In this document: positions 1 through 10,551 of the stretch, in pieces | How positions within the stretch are numbered: the first letter of the stretch is position 1 | How the letters are laid out: the number at the start of each line of letters is the position of its first letter | NCBI GenBank assembly: GCA_958295645.1 | Contig: OY282361.1 | Location: 2,198,501 to 2,262,500, forward strand | DNA from: Longimicrobiales bacterium | GTDB lineage: Bacteria > Gemmatimonadota > Gemmatimonadetes > Longimicrobiales > Gaopeijiaceae | DNA: 64,000 nt | Direction: 5' to 3' | Program-made: the position numbers and the translations under genes | The notes under the pieces: model-generated | Databases searched by the model: none | What the model was told of the DNA's origin: nothing | What the model saw: only the letters and a program-made list of their open reading frames with translations

Positions 1-1603
<1,603 letters not shown>

Positions 1604-1941
1604 CGCGGGGGGTTGGCCGGGGAAGCGGAAGAGGGTGCGGGACGCGTGAACGCCGCCGTCCGGGTGCGCACGTCGAGGATGGGCTGGCGCCTGTCCGGGC
1701 GCCCTCGGTGCGCGGAGTAGTCTAACGGAACATCGCTGGGGATTCGCTCGTTCCGGCTTCGGCGGGCCGTGGACGAGCTGCCCGGCCTTCAAGCCATGTA
1801 ACCAAAACGGCCTCTCGTGGTATCTACAGGATACGTCGTGGCGGAACGCGATGGTTTTCGCCACGGTTCAATCCTGCATTCCGAGAGGGCTCCAGCGCCC
1901 GTGCTCCCGCCGGCGCGCCTGCCGACGAATCGCCGGCGCAC
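1604..1941. other. Intergenic region between the ABC exporter and dnaE2
   Basis: This 338-bp stretch lies between two leftward genes. I see no convincing open frame. It contains an inverted repeat (described separately) just downstream of the dnaE2 stop, and any promoter of the ABC gene must lie here, but no clear -35/-10 pair stands out. Confidence 0.5.
1837..1865 (-). terminator. Possible hairpin downstream of dnaE2
   Basis: Arms CGTGGCG (1837-1843) and CGCCACG (1859-1865) form a 7-bp stem around a 15-nt loop, about 80 bp after the dnaE2 stop. There is no T-tract, so terminator function is a guess. Confidence 0.3.
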
Positions 1942-4900
1942 TCAATGAAAGAACCGTCCGCGGGCGACGAAGGACTCCGCGCTCCCGCCGGGTTGCGAAG
2001 TTTCCAGCGCCGCCAGCCACCCGTTGAGCGCTTCGATCTCTTCGGCGACCACGTGAATCACACCGTCTTGGGCCTGCACCTTGCCGCGACAGACCATCAG
2101 GCGCGCCGTCAGGAGGTTGCGCCGCCATCGTTCCCGCACCGGCGGCAAGACGACCAGGTTGGCGACGCCGGTCTCGTCCTCCAGCGTGACGAACATGACC
2201 TTGCCGGGCCCCGGACGCTGCCGCACCAGCACTATCCCCGCCACGACGACCCGGGCGCCTCCGGGCAATCCGTCCAGTTCCGCCGCAGAACGCACTCCCG
2301 GGGCGGCTAGACGTTCGCGCAGAAACGCGACCGGATGCCGCTTGAGGGACAGGCCCGTCGCGCGATAGTCGGCTACCACGTGCTCGCCGTCGGACATGGC
2401 GGGCAGCATGAGCTCGATCTCGATTCGAGGACGGGCGGCCGGTCCCCCGGGGCTCTCGAACAGCGGAAGCGGCCCCCCGGCGTCCAGCGCCTTGGCCACC
2501 CAGGCCGCCTGGCGCCGATCCAGTCCCATGGACCCGAAAGCGTCCGCGTTGGCCAAGCGCACCAGGGTCGCGCGCGAAATCCCCGACCGTCTCCACAGGT
2601 CCTCCGGCGACAGAAAATCCGCGCCGGGCGTTCCCCCTCGCGCCGCCAGCAGCAACGCCGCGTCCTCCTCCCGAAGCCCCCGAACTTGGCGCAGACCCAG
2701 CCGCAGAGCGAAGCGTCCAGAGCCTGCCGATTCGGCGCCAGCGGTTCGCCTCGGCCGCTCCAAGCTGCTGTCCCACTCCGAGCGGTTCACGTCGGGGGGA
2801 CGCACCTCCACGCCGTGGTCGCGGGCGTCGCGGACGATCTGCGCGGGAGCGTAGAATCCCATCGGCTGGCTGTTGAGAAGCGCGCAGGCGAAGACCTCCG
2901 GGTAGTGGCGCTTGATCCACGAAGAGACATAGGCCAGCAGGGCGAAGCTGGCCGCGTGGCTTTCCGGGAAGCCGTAGTCGCCGAAGCCCTCGATCTGGCG
3001 GAAGCAGCTTTCGGCGAAGGCGCGTTCGTATCCCCGCCGCGTCATGCCCTCGACGAACTTGTCCCGGAAGCGGTGGACGGCACCGTGGTTGCGGAAGCTG
3101 GCCATGGCCCGGCGCAGCTGGTCGGCTTCGGCCGGAGCGAAGCCCGCCGCCACAATGGATATCTTCATGGCCTGCTCCTGGAACAGAGGCACGCCCAGGG
3201 TCTTCTTCAGCACGCCGCGCAGCTCCTGCGAGGGATAGCGCACAGGCTCCAGCCCTTTGCGGCGGCGCAGGTACGGATGCACCATGTCGCCCTGAATCGG
3301 CCCCGGACGCACGATCGCCACTTCGATCACCAAGTCGTAGAAAGTCTTCGGCTTGAGCCTGGGCAGCATGGCCATCTGCGCCCGGCTCTCGATCTGAAAG
3401 ACGCCCACCGTGTCGGCGCGCTGAATCATTTCGTACACCGCCGGGTCCTCCTGGGGAACGTTCGCCAGCGTGCGGCGGACGCCGTAGTGAGCTTCGATCA
3501 GATCGAAGGCGCGGCGAATGCACGACAGCATCCCCAGCCCCAGCACGTCCACCTTGATCAGGCCCAGCGCCTCCAAGTCGTCCTTGTTCCACTCGATCAC
3601 CGTGCGATCCGCCATGGCCGCGTTCTGAATCGGGACGATCTCGCACAGAGGCCCCCGCGACATCACGAAGCCGCCCGTGTGCTGCGACAAGTGGCGCGGA
3701 AAGCCGCACAGCTCCCGGGCCAGCTTCAGAGCCAGCGACAGGCGCCGGTCGGAGGGGTCGAAGCCTTGTTCGCGGGCCTGCTCCTCGCCGGCCGGACCCG
3801 ACCACCACGAGACCATGGACAGCAGACGGTCGGCCACGTCCTTGCTCAGCCCCATGGCCTTGCCCACGTCCCGCAGCGCGCTCCTGGGTCGGTAGGTGAT
3901 CACCGTCGCGGCCAGCCCGGCCCTGTCGCGCCCGTACTTGCGGTAGATGTACTGGATGACTTCTTCGCGGCGTTCGTGCTCGAAGTCCACGTCGATGTCG
4001 GGAACTTCGCCGCGCTCGACCGAGATGAAGCGCTCGAAGAGGAGATCGATCTGCGTGGGATCGACGGACGTGATCCCCAGGCAGTAGCACACCGCCGAGT
4101 TGGCCGCCGAGCCCCGTCCCTGGCACAGGATGCCCAGGTTGCGCGCGGTCCGAACGATGTCGTCCACGGTGAGGAAGTACGGCGCGTAGTCCAGCTTGCC
4201 GATCAGCGAAAGCTCGTGTTCGAGGACGGCGCGAACCTTGGACGGAACCCCCTCGGGATAGCGGCGGGCCGCTCCCTGCCGCGCCAGCGTTTCGAGCCGC
4301 TCTTGGGGCGCGGCGCCGCCGGGGACGGTTTCGTCGGGATACTCGTAGCGGAGTTCGTTCAGGGAGAAGCGGCAGCGTTCGGCGATCTCGGCCGCGTTGG
4401 CCAGGGCCTGCGGATGGTTGCGCAGGAGGCGCGCGACTTCCGCCGGCGGCTTGACGTGGCGTTCGGCGTTGGGCGCCAGCCGCCAGCCCGCCTCGTCGAT
4501 GGTGCAGCGCTCGCGGACGCAGGCGAGAAGGTCGTGCAGGCGGCGGCGCGCGGGATCGTGCATCTCGGCCTCTCCGGTGGCGGCCAGCGGAACGCCGCAG
4601 GCCCGGGACAGGGAGGCGAGACGGGCCAGCCGACGGTCGTCGTCGCCCTGGAGGCAGTGGGCGGCGCCCAGGTAGAGCGGGGCGTCCAGGTGGTCGCGGC
4701 ACCAGGCGAGGTGGTCGGCGAAGGGGGTGGGCGCGGGGATGGCGGAGCGGGCCAGGACTTCCGGCGGGACGGCGACGAAGACTTGCCCCCCCGCGGCTTC
4801 GGGCAGGTCTTCGCGTCGCAGGTGGCATTCGCCCTTGGGTGCGCGGCGACGGCCCGTGGTGACGAGGCGGGCCAGCCGACCGTACGCGGCGCGGTCGGTG

Positions 4901-5181
4901 GGCAAGCACAACAGGCTGGGGCCGTCCAGCAGGTCGAGGCGAGCGCCCGGAATGAAGCGCAGGTTCGTCCGTTTCGCGGCCATGTGCGCCCGCACGACTC
5001 CGGCCAGCGTGTTGCGGTCGGTCAAGGCCATGGCCCAGTAGCCCAAGGCGGCGGCCCGGTCCACCAGCTCCTCCGGGTGGGAGGCGCCCCGAAGGAAGGA
5101 GAAGTTGCTGGTGACTTGGAGGAGGACCGGGCATCGGACCACCCTTGGAAGGCCGCCCGCTTTTGTCGCCGACCCGGTCAT
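1942..5181 (-). CDS. dnaE2: Error-prone DNA polymerase III alpha subunit DnaE2 (ImuC)
   Basis: This C-family polymerase of about 1079 residues performs translesion synthesis with ImuA and ImuB in the mutasome. An N-terminal PHP domain opens with LLQVTSNFSFLRGASHPEEL. The polymerase core carries the catalytic acidic motif PDIDVDFE near residue 310, followed by HTGG and the fingers/thumb regions. Near the C-terminus is an OB-fold stretch (VVAGIVLVRQRPGPGKVMFV), and the chain ends GRFFH, close to the SRDFH-like end usual in DnaE2. The ATG at 5179-5181 is preferred over upstream in-frame starts because it overlaps the imuB stop as ATGA, implying translational coupling, and because the upstream residues are arginine-rich and unlike the family. 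Confidence 0.95.
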   Translation of the reverse strand: MTGSATKAGGLPRVVRCPVLLQVTSNFSFLRGASHPEELVDRAAALGYWAMALTDRNTLAGVVRAHMAAKRTNLRFIPGARLDLLDGPSLLCLPTDRAAYGRLARLVTTGRRRAPKGECHLRREDLPEAAGGQVFVAVPPEVLARSAIPAPTPFADHLAWCRDHLDAPLYLGAAHCLQGDDDRRLARLASLSRACGVPLAATGEAEMHDPARRRLHDLLACVRERCTIDEAGWRLAPNAERHVKPPAEVARLLRNHPQALANAAEIAERCRFSLNELRYEYPDETVPGGAAPQERLETLARQGAARRYPEGVPSKVRAVLEHELSLIGKLDYAPYFLTVDDIVRTARNLGILCQGRGSAANSAVCYCLGITSVDPTQIDLLFERFISVERGEVPDIDVDFEHERREEVIQYIYRKYGRDRAGLAATVITYRPRSALRDVGKAMGLSKDVADRLLSMVSWWSGPAGEEQAREQGFDPSDRRLSLALKLARELCGFPRHLSQHTGGFVMSRGPLCEIVPIQNAAMADRTVIEWNKDDLEALGLIKVDVLGLGMLSCIRRAFDLIEAHYGVRRTLANVPQEDPAVYEMIQRADTVGVFQIESRAQMAMLPRLKPKTFYDLVIEVAIVRPGPIQGDMVHPYLRRRKGLEPVRYPSQELRGVLKKTLGVPLFQEQAMKISIVAAGFAPAEADQLRRAMASFRNHGAVHRFRDKFVEGMTRRGYERAFAESCFRQIEGFGDYGFPESHAASFALLAYVSSWIKRHYPEVFACALLNSQPMGFYAPAQIVRDARDHGVEVRPPDVNRSEWDSSLERPRRTAGAESAGSGRFALRLGLRQVRGLREEDAALLLAARGGTPGADFLSPEDLWRRSGISRATLVRLANADAFGSMGLDRRQAAWVAKALDAGGPLPLFESPGGPAARPRIEIELMLPAMSDGEHVVADYRATGLSLKRHPVAFLRERLAAPGVRSAAELDGLPGGARVVVAGIVLVRQRPGPGKVMFVTLEDETGVANLVVLPPVRERWRRNLLTARLMVCRGKVQAQDGVIHVVAEEIEALNGWLAALETSQPGGSAESFVARGRFFH

Positions 5182-6800
5182 CCGAAGACTCCGTGGAGAA
5201 ACCAGCGGGAGGCCGACGCGCTTCCGCCGGAAGCCGGCCGAGCGTCCGGGGGCGGGAGTTCGCGGTAGAGCCAATAGCGGCGGCCGTCTTCGTCTTCGGC
5301 CACGTAGTAGTCGCGAGCCGGGGCGTCCTCGCGCCACCATTCGGCCTCCAGGCGCTCGGGGCCTTCAGCACGGCGCAGCCAGTGGAGACGGCCACGGCGG
5401 CGGAAGGAGACCGGGGGCCCGCCCTTCCGGGACACGGCGACTTGCACGGCTTCCGGGGGCGACGTCAACCGCACGGGGCGAGGACGGCCCGCGGGCCAGC
5501 CGACAACGGCCGACGCCAGCCGGTGGACCTCCAGCCGATCACCGGCCTCCGGCTCGTCCCGGCTTCGAGGCTGCCGCGCCGACGTCTCCCAACGGTCGAA
5601 GGCGCAAAGCCGAACGGCGCGCTCGGGCATCCAGCTCCGCTGCGGCACGGGACGGGCAATGCGCTCGAAGCCGAAGCGGTTCCCCAGCCGGTCGACGAGG
5701 GCGGCCAGCTCGCGCGCCTCCTCGAGGACGGGCACCCAGCCGACTTGTTCTTCGGCGAGGGTTTCGGCCACTTCCGCCGCCAGCGTCATCTCCTCGATGC
5801 CGAAGCCGGGCGCCACCTGCTCCAGTTTCTCGGCGAAGAGCCTCGTGAGGGACTCCTTGCGGCGCGTGGGACGGCTGGTTCCGACTTCGACGGCCTGCGG
5901 CTCTCCGTCCACCCGGTGGCAGACCAAGCGAATCCGGCGGGCGCCTTCTCCCATGCGGCGCAAGGTCGCACAGAGGTCGTCCAGCAACTCGTCCAGGGCG
6001 GCGCGGAGGTCTTCGGCGCGGGAGACCGGCTCCGCGAACGCCCGCCTCGCCTTCCGCGAAGGAAGGGGCCGAAGAGGTGCGATCGGATCTGCAAGCAATC
6101 CGAGAACCTGCGCCAGCCGCCGGGGCAGCTCGGGGCCGAAGCGCTTGGCCAGCTTGACGGATTCTATGTCAAATAGTGCATGGATTCTGTCCAAGCCGAA
6201 AGATGCGAGGGATTGGGCCATGCCGTCGTCCAAACGAAGGGCGGCAACGGGCAAGCTTCCCAGCGCCCTCTTCCGTTCCGCGAGTCCGGCGTGGGCCGAC
6301 ATCACGCCCAAGACGTCGTCGCCGTACCGAGCCAGCGCCCAAGCCGCCCCCGGAGTGTCGGCCAGCCCCGCCCGCGTAGTAAGACCGAATCCCTTCAGAC
6401 TCGCACGCACCGCCGCCACCAACGCCCGTTCGCCGCCGAAGAGATGCGCGCAGCCGCCCACGTCCAGGAGAATCGCGTCCGCCCCAGCCAGCGCGACCCG
6501 CGGCGTGAAGCGAAACGCCCAGCGGGCCAGCGACTCCAGCGCACGAGCGTCGGCGTCGGAATCGGCAGGACGGACAACCACTTCCGGGACGACCGCCCGC
6601 GCGTCCGCCAAAGACATGCCCGGCGCCAGTCCCGCTTGAACGGCCCAGCGGTTGGCCGCCGCCACCAACTGCCGACCCCGAACGTCCGAAACAGCTACGA
6701 AAGGGCAGCCGCGAACCTCGGGACGATGCCGGACCAGCCGCTCGACCGGCCACCAAGGCAGCCACACGGCCAAGATGCGGCGCGAAACGGTGTGTGACAT
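5178..6800 (-). CDS. imuB: Y-family polymerase-like mutasome protein ImuB
   Basis: This 540-residue protein has the DinB/Y-family fold but is the inactive adaptor ImuB, which links DnaE2 to the sliding clamp. The N-terminus reads ILAVWLPWWPVERL where active Y-family polymerases have the acidic HxDxDxFF-type motif. The second catalytic motif is replaced by ILLDVGGCAHLFGGE, typical of ImuB. The C-terminal region is proline-rich and ends in an ImuB-like tail (SRWFLHGVFG). It is the first gene of an imuB-dnaE2 unit with a 4-bp ATGA overlap. The ATG at 6798-6800 lies directly behind a promoter-like motif that is also found before imuA. imuA is not adjacent as usual but about 4 kb upstream. Confidence 0.93.
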   Translation of the reverse strand: MSHTVSRRILAVWLPWWPVERLVRHRPEVRGCPFVAVSDVRGRQLVAAANRWAVQAGLAPGMSLADARAVVPEVVVRPADSDADARALESLARWAFRFTPRVALAGADAILLDVGGCAHLFGGERALVAAVRASLKGFGLTTRAGLADTPGAAWALARYGDDVLGVMSAHAGLAERKRALGSLPVAALRLDDGMAQSLASFGLDRIHALFDIESVKLAKRFGPELPRRLAQVLGLLADPIAPLRPLPSRKARRAFAEPVSRAEDLRAALDELLDDLCATLRRMGEGARRIRLVCHRVDGEPQAVEVGTSRPTRRKESLTRLFAEKLEQVAPGFGIEEMTLAAEVAETLAEEQVGWVPVLEEARELAALVDRLGNRFGFERIARPVPQRSWMPERAVRLCAFDRWETSARQPRSRDEPEAGDRLEVHRLASAVVGWPAGRPRPVRLTSPPEAVQVAVSRKGGPPVSFRRRGRLHWLRRAEGPERLEAEWWREDAPARDYYVAEDEDGRRYWLYRELPPPDARPASGGSASASRWFLHGVFG

Positions 6801-6808
6801 GGTTTCGC

Positions 6809-6837
6809 AAGATACCGAACAAAGGCCGTAGTATCAA
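6809..6837 (-). promoter_or_regulatory. Candidate DNA-damage-inducible promoter/operator of imuB
   Basis: Read leftward, TTGATA (6837-6832), a 17-bp spacer and TATCTT (6814-6809) resemble -35 and -10 boxes. They overlap ACGG-N4-TGTTCGGTATC (6829-6811). The same arrangement precedes imuA. The -10 ends about 8 bp before the ATG, so the transcript would be nearly leaderless. A LexA-type operator is an inference from the shared motif and from known SOS control of imu genes. Confidence 0.5.
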
Positions 6838-7115
6838 TTCGACTGCACACCGGGGACGGGCGGCGGGCCATCGCCCAGCCGTCAGGGCCGCCGCAAGATC
6901 AGCGACGCCAAGCGTCGGACCCAGGGATGCCGGAACTCACCTGGACTCCCAGTCCTCGCCCGCGGCCAAGTTCCGCAACAACACCGCCGCCGGGGGTCTG
7001 CCAACACGATTCGCGACAGAGCATCCGCCCAGTCCGAGTCCGCTACAAGCGCAAGCGCGAACGACGAGCGGCCGTCGCCGTCGGCCGTTTCCGCCATATT
7101 GAAGTGCTGGGAGAA

Positions 7116-7175
7116 GAGCGGAACGCAGTAATGGTCGCTTGCCGCCACCGGGCCGGACGTGTTGAAGTAGCGCAT
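7116..7175 (-). pseudogene. N-terminal remnant of an AAA-like ATP-binding protein
   Basis: An ATG at 7173-7175 opens a peptide of the pattern MRYFNTSGPV followed by SDHYCVPL. This closely resembles the characteristic start (M-x-x-FNTxGPV-x-DHYC-x-P) of a widespread family of AAA-like ATP-binding proteins. After about 20 residues the resemblance ends and no Walker motifs follow, so only the 5' end survives. Recognition is from memory of the family start. Confidence 0.4.
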
Positions 7176-7222
7176 GGGCGCATGGTCGCACGGGGAGAGC
7201 GGCTCTCGCAACTTCATGGGCT

Positions 7223-7302
7223 GGACACCATCACCAGCCGCCCCGGCGCGATTCCGTAGCGCACCAGTCCCGGCGGATACAGTCCGTCGTCCGCGACCAG
7301 CC
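7223..7302 (-). pseudogene. imuA fragment, 80-bp near-copy of 11125-11204
   Basis: Aligned by eye, the 80 bases match 11125-11204 inside the intact imuA with 4 mismatches. The source segment encodes the ImuA stretch around GLVRYGIAPGRLVVVSG. Beyond 7302 weaker similarity may continue after a gap of about 24 bp. On the imuB side the similarity stops abruptly. It lies in the orientation and roughly the place expected for an original imuA upstream of imuB. Confidence 0.75.
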
Positions 7303-7361
7303 CCGCACGTAGTTCGGGTAGCGCCGCGGCAGAAATCGCCATTGCGCCCCCGTGTGCAGTT

Positions 7362-8816
7362 CTAGCCTCTTACTGGCTTGACACCCCCCCGCCGCCCCAG
7401 ACCGTAGCCCACCCTGAACACGTCGGGAATGTTGACGCGGTCGTCAAGCAGTCGTCGAAAGATGCTCAATGCCTCTAGGTCGTCACGCACGCCTTGAGCG
7501 CCACGGTCGATTTGACGTGGCGTCGACTTGACGGCATCCCGTGCCGTATCGCCGCCGACCAACTGAGGAAGCACGTCCTGCTCCTGCCATCGCTGCTCGA
7601 TTTCCTCGAAAGAACAGGGCACCACCATGCCCTCTAGGGCCGTCAAGACGCGGTGCACCCATGGATAGTCCTCTCGGAATTCCTCAACACGAATCTTGGA
7701 AGCCTCCTGAACACCCAGTTTAATGCTGTCAAAATGAAGGGCGTATTCGTGCTCCGGATGCCGCTCGTCAGTATCGCTAGCGGCGGTCTTAAGCGCGGCG
7801 AGAAACGAACGAGGACTCACCTTTCCCTCGGTATCCGCCAAGTGGTTGGGTATCCACGTGTACGGGAACCCTCGCCGCGGGTCCCTGCCCATCCAGGGCC
7901 CTGCGATGTTATGAAACATGTCGCGCTGAGTCTGCTCGGTAAAGACAAGTTGTCTCGGCACGGCGAAGACAGTCTGCCCCTGTAGCTCCAGCGGGTCCCA
8001 TTTCTTATTGGTCAGAAGAGACCGCATGTCCGCTCCGGCGGGACCATTGGCCAGCAAGTGCCACAGGAGACCGTACAGCTCATTAGGAGGCCAGTTCAGT
8101 TCGGCCTGTGACGACAAAATCTTTGACGCATCCGGAAAGTCGCGAATTCTGGGATCCGCAACTTGATCCGTCCGCAAGAACGCTTTTACCCTTATTCGCC
8201 TGTACGAACGCATATCCGACGCAAGTCGCATCAGCCCCTGAATCAACCGGTACATGTCCCTCCACCCGTCGGCACACCGGTCCAAGGCGTCAAACAGTAT
8301 CAACAGGTATGTCCCGTGGTCGTCCAGCTCGACGTCTCGTTTGCGTAACAGGATGTCGATCTCCTCCGGTTGTGACCTAGCGTGCTCACATCGTTCCCGC
8401 CAGGAAGCCAACTGCCGCAGAGGACCGACCTCTGGGGACAAATGCCGAGCCAACACAGTTCGCCAAACGAGTCGCGGGTTTACGTTGTCCGCCAAGAGGT
8501 TTGCCAACACGTCCTTGCTCGGATAATCTTCGGGCTTTGCGCTGACACCGAACCCTACCTTCACCTCGGTGGCATCAGTCAGGCGCGAAAGTTCGCTCTT
8601 CCCCACAAGGAGGCGGACGTTGCTGTTTTGGAGGGCTTGCCACCAGAACGTCTTGCCTGCACCCCGCATGCCGACCACGACCGAGGCGTCCGGATCCATC
8701 GCTTTGAGGTGAGACCGAGGCAGGTAGACGTTGGCAACCGACAAGTCGGCGTCACCATGGGACGTGCCCTCTGGGAGGTCGGCAAGTGCCTGGCGAAGGA
8801 TCTGGGCCGGGGTCAC
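7362..8816 (-). CDS. P-loop ATPase, third gene of a HEPN/KGGVGR/ATPase operon
   Basis: This 484-residue protein has a clear Walker A GMRGAGKT (residues 49-56) and a Walker B-like LLILFDALDR (171-180). A later strand RVKAFLRTDQ (about 215) recalls the sensor region of STAND/KAP-type NTPases. The C-terminal half has no motif I recognise and may be an effector or sensor. There is no signal peptide or membrane segment. Its ATG (8814-8816) overlaps the stop of the upstream ParA-like gene as ATGA, so the two proteins are probably made together. A role in anti-phage or stress response is inferred from the partners only. Confidence 0.8.
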   Translation of the reverse strand: MTPAQILRQALADLPEGTSHGDADLSVANVYLPRSHLKAMDPDASVVVGMRGAGKTFWWQALQNSNVRLLVGKSELSRLTDATEVKVGFGVSAKPEDYPSKDVLANLLADNVNPRLVWRTVLARHLSPEVGPLRQLASWRERCEHARSQPEEIDILLRKRDVELDDHGTYLLILFDALDRCADGWRDMYRLIQGLMRLASDMRSYRRIRVKAFLRTDQVADPRIRDFPDASKILSSQAELNWPPNELYGLLWHLLANGPAGADMRSLLTNKKWDPLELQGQTVFAVPRQLVFTEQTQRDMFHNIAGPWMGRDPRRGFPYTWIPNHLADTEGKVSPRSFLAALKTAASDTDERHPEHEYALHFDSIKLGVQEASKIRVEEFREDYPWVHRVLTALEGMVVPCSFEEIEQRWQEQDVLPQLVGGDTARDAVKSTPRQIDRGAQGVRDDLEALSIFRRLLDDRVNIPDVFRVGYGLGRRGGVKPVRG

Positions 8817-10081
8817 TGAGCCGTCGCCGGACGAAGCTGGCTGTCAAATGACTGCAGGAAGGCGGAATAGGCAAGCGTCACGGGAGCAACGTCGATCCTG
8901 TTCAGGAAAGTGCCAGCAGCCATGCCTCGGTTCCAGTAGATCGGAAGTGGGCGATGGGGAGCAGGAACATCGTGCAGGTCAAAGGAAAAGTCGTCGCCAG
9001 CGTACGGCGGCGCAACGTCGTCGTACAGGTGATCGCGAAACAAGTGCCAGGAACGCTCCGCAAACCCCGAAAGGTATTTTTCGGTGTTGATCTCCGGAGT
9101 GAGGGCGGACACGATGGACAACCGTTCTCTCATTTCTCTGGCGAGTTCGTGGTTGTGCCAATGCGCAAAAAGTATCTTGTAGTCGGTCCAGGCACTTTCC
9201 GAGTCGGTGGCAAACAGCAAGACTTCGGCACCAAGATCCATGACTGTCGCTGCGGCGATATCGTGCAGACCGCTGCGGCTCTCGATGAGCACCACCGTTG
9301 GTCTCCATGCCTTCTCGAGTTGCGTGATCATGCTGTTGATCCGTTCGGTCCACGGCGCGTCCGTATCCAGGTACACCCTCCCGAGCTTCGTCAGGTATTC
9401 GCCAGGGTCACGTCCATGCGCAGGAACAACTGTGACGGCCCCTTCCAGGTCCCTCGCCCAGGTCGGCGTTCCCGTCATCCGCTCAATGACGTAGTGGCCC
9501 TGGCCGACCGAGTCCTCCACGAACCAGTCTACGACTCCGAAGTCGGGTTGTGCATCTTGGTCTAGTGCGGCCGAGCCCAGACCCGGAGACTCGACGTCCA
9601 AGTCCACAACGAGGACCCGTTCTCCCTGGCGGGCTAGGTGCCATGCGAGAACCACAGCCGTGGTGCTTCTTCCGACGCCGCCCTTGACGGAGAACAACGT
9701 GTAGCGGCTGAGCTGCGATTGCCGCTCATCGACGTTCCACCATCCAGAGTTCGTCACCATGCGATCGACCCAGAAGATGCCGTCAGTTATTTCTCTGGCG
9801 GAGCGGCCGCGCAAACGAAACGCAGAAATGTCGAGTGTCAGCAAGGAATCGTCTGGCGGATGTCCGTGGGCACCTAGCTCATGACTCAACCGTGCGGCCA
9901 AGTCCGCGAGTGCACTCCGCGCTGATTCGTTAATCGGTTCGTCGGCGATGATCCGGACCCTGCCATAGAGATTGCGAACGAGGTAGACATCGTTTCCCTG
10001 AAGCGAAGCCAAATCCATGGACTCTAGAATCGTGCGGGCTCGCTGCTGTACGCTGTCGAACGACACGAAGTCTTCTTTCAT
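8813..10081 (-). CDS. ParA/MinD-like ATPase with variant KGGVGR P-loop
   Basis: This 422-residue protein has an N-terminal domain of about 120 residues of unknown type, then a deviant-Walker ATPase core. The P-loop is KGGVGRST (133-140), with arginine in place of the usual second lysine of KGGVGKT. The next motif is VLVVDLDVESPG (157-167), matching the MinD/ParA Walker A' strand. A VVLIESRSGLHDI stretch is the expected third strand. Plasmid partition is unlikely: there is no ParB partner or parS-like repeat, and the gene sits in a coupled operon with a HEPN-like protein and another P-loop ATPase. The 4-bp overlaps on both sides suggest fixed stoichiometry. Its role is unknown; conflict or defence is my inference. 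Confidence 0.85.
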   Translation of the reverse strand: MKEDFVSFDSVQQRARTILESMDLASLQGNDVYLVRNLYGRVRIIADEPINESARSALADLAARLSHELGAHGHPPDDSLLTLDISAFRLRGRSAREITDGIFWVDRMVTNSGWWNVDERQSQLSRYTLFSVKGGVGRSTTAVVLAWHLARQGERVLVVDLDVESPGLGSAALDQDAQPDFGVVDWFVEDSVGQGHYVIERMTGTPTWARDLEGAVTVVPAHGRDPGEYLTKLGRVYLDTDAPWTERINSMITQLEKAWRPTVVLIESRSGLHDIAAATVMDLGAEVLLFATDSESAWTDYKILFAHWHNHELAREMRERLSIVSALTPEINTEKYLSGFAERSWHLFRDHLYDDVAPPYAGDDFSFDLHDVPAPHRPLPIYWNRGMAAGTFLNRIDVAPVTLAYSAFLQSFDSQLRPATAQ

Positions 10082-10551
10082 GGCACGCCGTCCATTGTTG
10101 CGAGATGCACGATGTGGGCGACGTCCTCGGTCGCTTTCCGGTAGCGGCCTACTACGTCCGGGCCTACATGGTTGCGACTGGCGTAGCGATTATGATGCGA
10201 CCAATCGTGGAATGGATTCCCATCGTCCAAGAATGGACTGCCAGGGGCAAGCCTGTACCTCGCTCCACGTCGGTCGCGGGCGAGATCCGCGAAGAGTGGC
10301 CATATCTCCTGGATGTGTCTTCGGTGCTCAGGCTGCTGAGGTGTGCCCTTGGCGTCTACGGGCATCCAGCCGAGTGCTTGCATTACGGCCTTCAGTCCGC
10401 ATTCGGCACTGAAGCCGAGAAGATAGGCGGCGTTGGCCCACCTGTCATGGTCGCAGAGAAGGTTGCCGTCTTCCCAATGCCGCCGGTGGGCATCGACGAA
10501 GTCGGGCGGGTGCTCCGCGCCGGGCGGGTTCGGTTGGATGGCGGCTCCCAT
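10078..10551 (-). CDS. HEPN-like small protein, first gene of the operon
   Basis: This 157-residue soluble protein contains the helix pattern HRRHWEDGNLL followed by RWANAAYLLGFSAECGLKA (about 37-55), which resembles HEPN proteins of the HEPN/MNT and related systems. A later HDWSHHNRYASRNH (about 114-127) carries conserved-looking aromatic and basic residues. A classic catalytic R-x4-6-H is possible in the RYASRNH region but not certain. HEPN domains are often ribonucleases or substrate-binding helical bundles. It is the promoter-proximal gene and overlaps the ATPase start by 4 bp. The 222 bp upstream, between here and imuA, show no gene. Confidence 0.75.
   Translation of the reverse strand: MGAAIQPNPPGAEHPPDFVDAHRRHWEDGNLLCDHDRWANAAYLLGFSAECGLKAVMQALGWMPVDAKGTPQQPEHRRHIQEIWPLFADLARDRRGARYRLAPGSPFLDDGNPFHDWSHHNRYASRNHVGPDVVGRYRKATEDVAHIVHLATMDGVP

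Larger units (their letters stand above)
6838..7361. other. Gene debris between imuB and the HEPN/ATPase operon
   Basis: This 524-bp stretch lacks an intact gene. It holds an 80-bp near-copy of part of imuA and the first 20 residues of an unrelated AAA-like ATPase (both listed separately). The open frame at 6882-7217 on the minus strand joins the ATPase start to unrelated sequence. The region looks like scar tissue from successive insertions and deletions. Confidence 0.55.

Noticed and set aside
2335-5268. Long open frame antisense to dnaE2
   Set aside because: It lies fully opposite a clear DnaE2 with conserved catalytic motifs and encodes Arg/His/Gln-rich sequence without domains; high GC produces such frames.
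1868-5395. Second long minus-strand frame overlapping dnaE2
   Set aside because: A shifted-frame shadow of dnaE2, rich in Arg/Pro/Gly, with no recognisable motif.
8813-10081. Plasmid or chromosome partition ParA
   Set aside because: No ParB-like gene or parS repeats nearby, variant P-loop, and operon context with HEPN-like and P-loop proteins.
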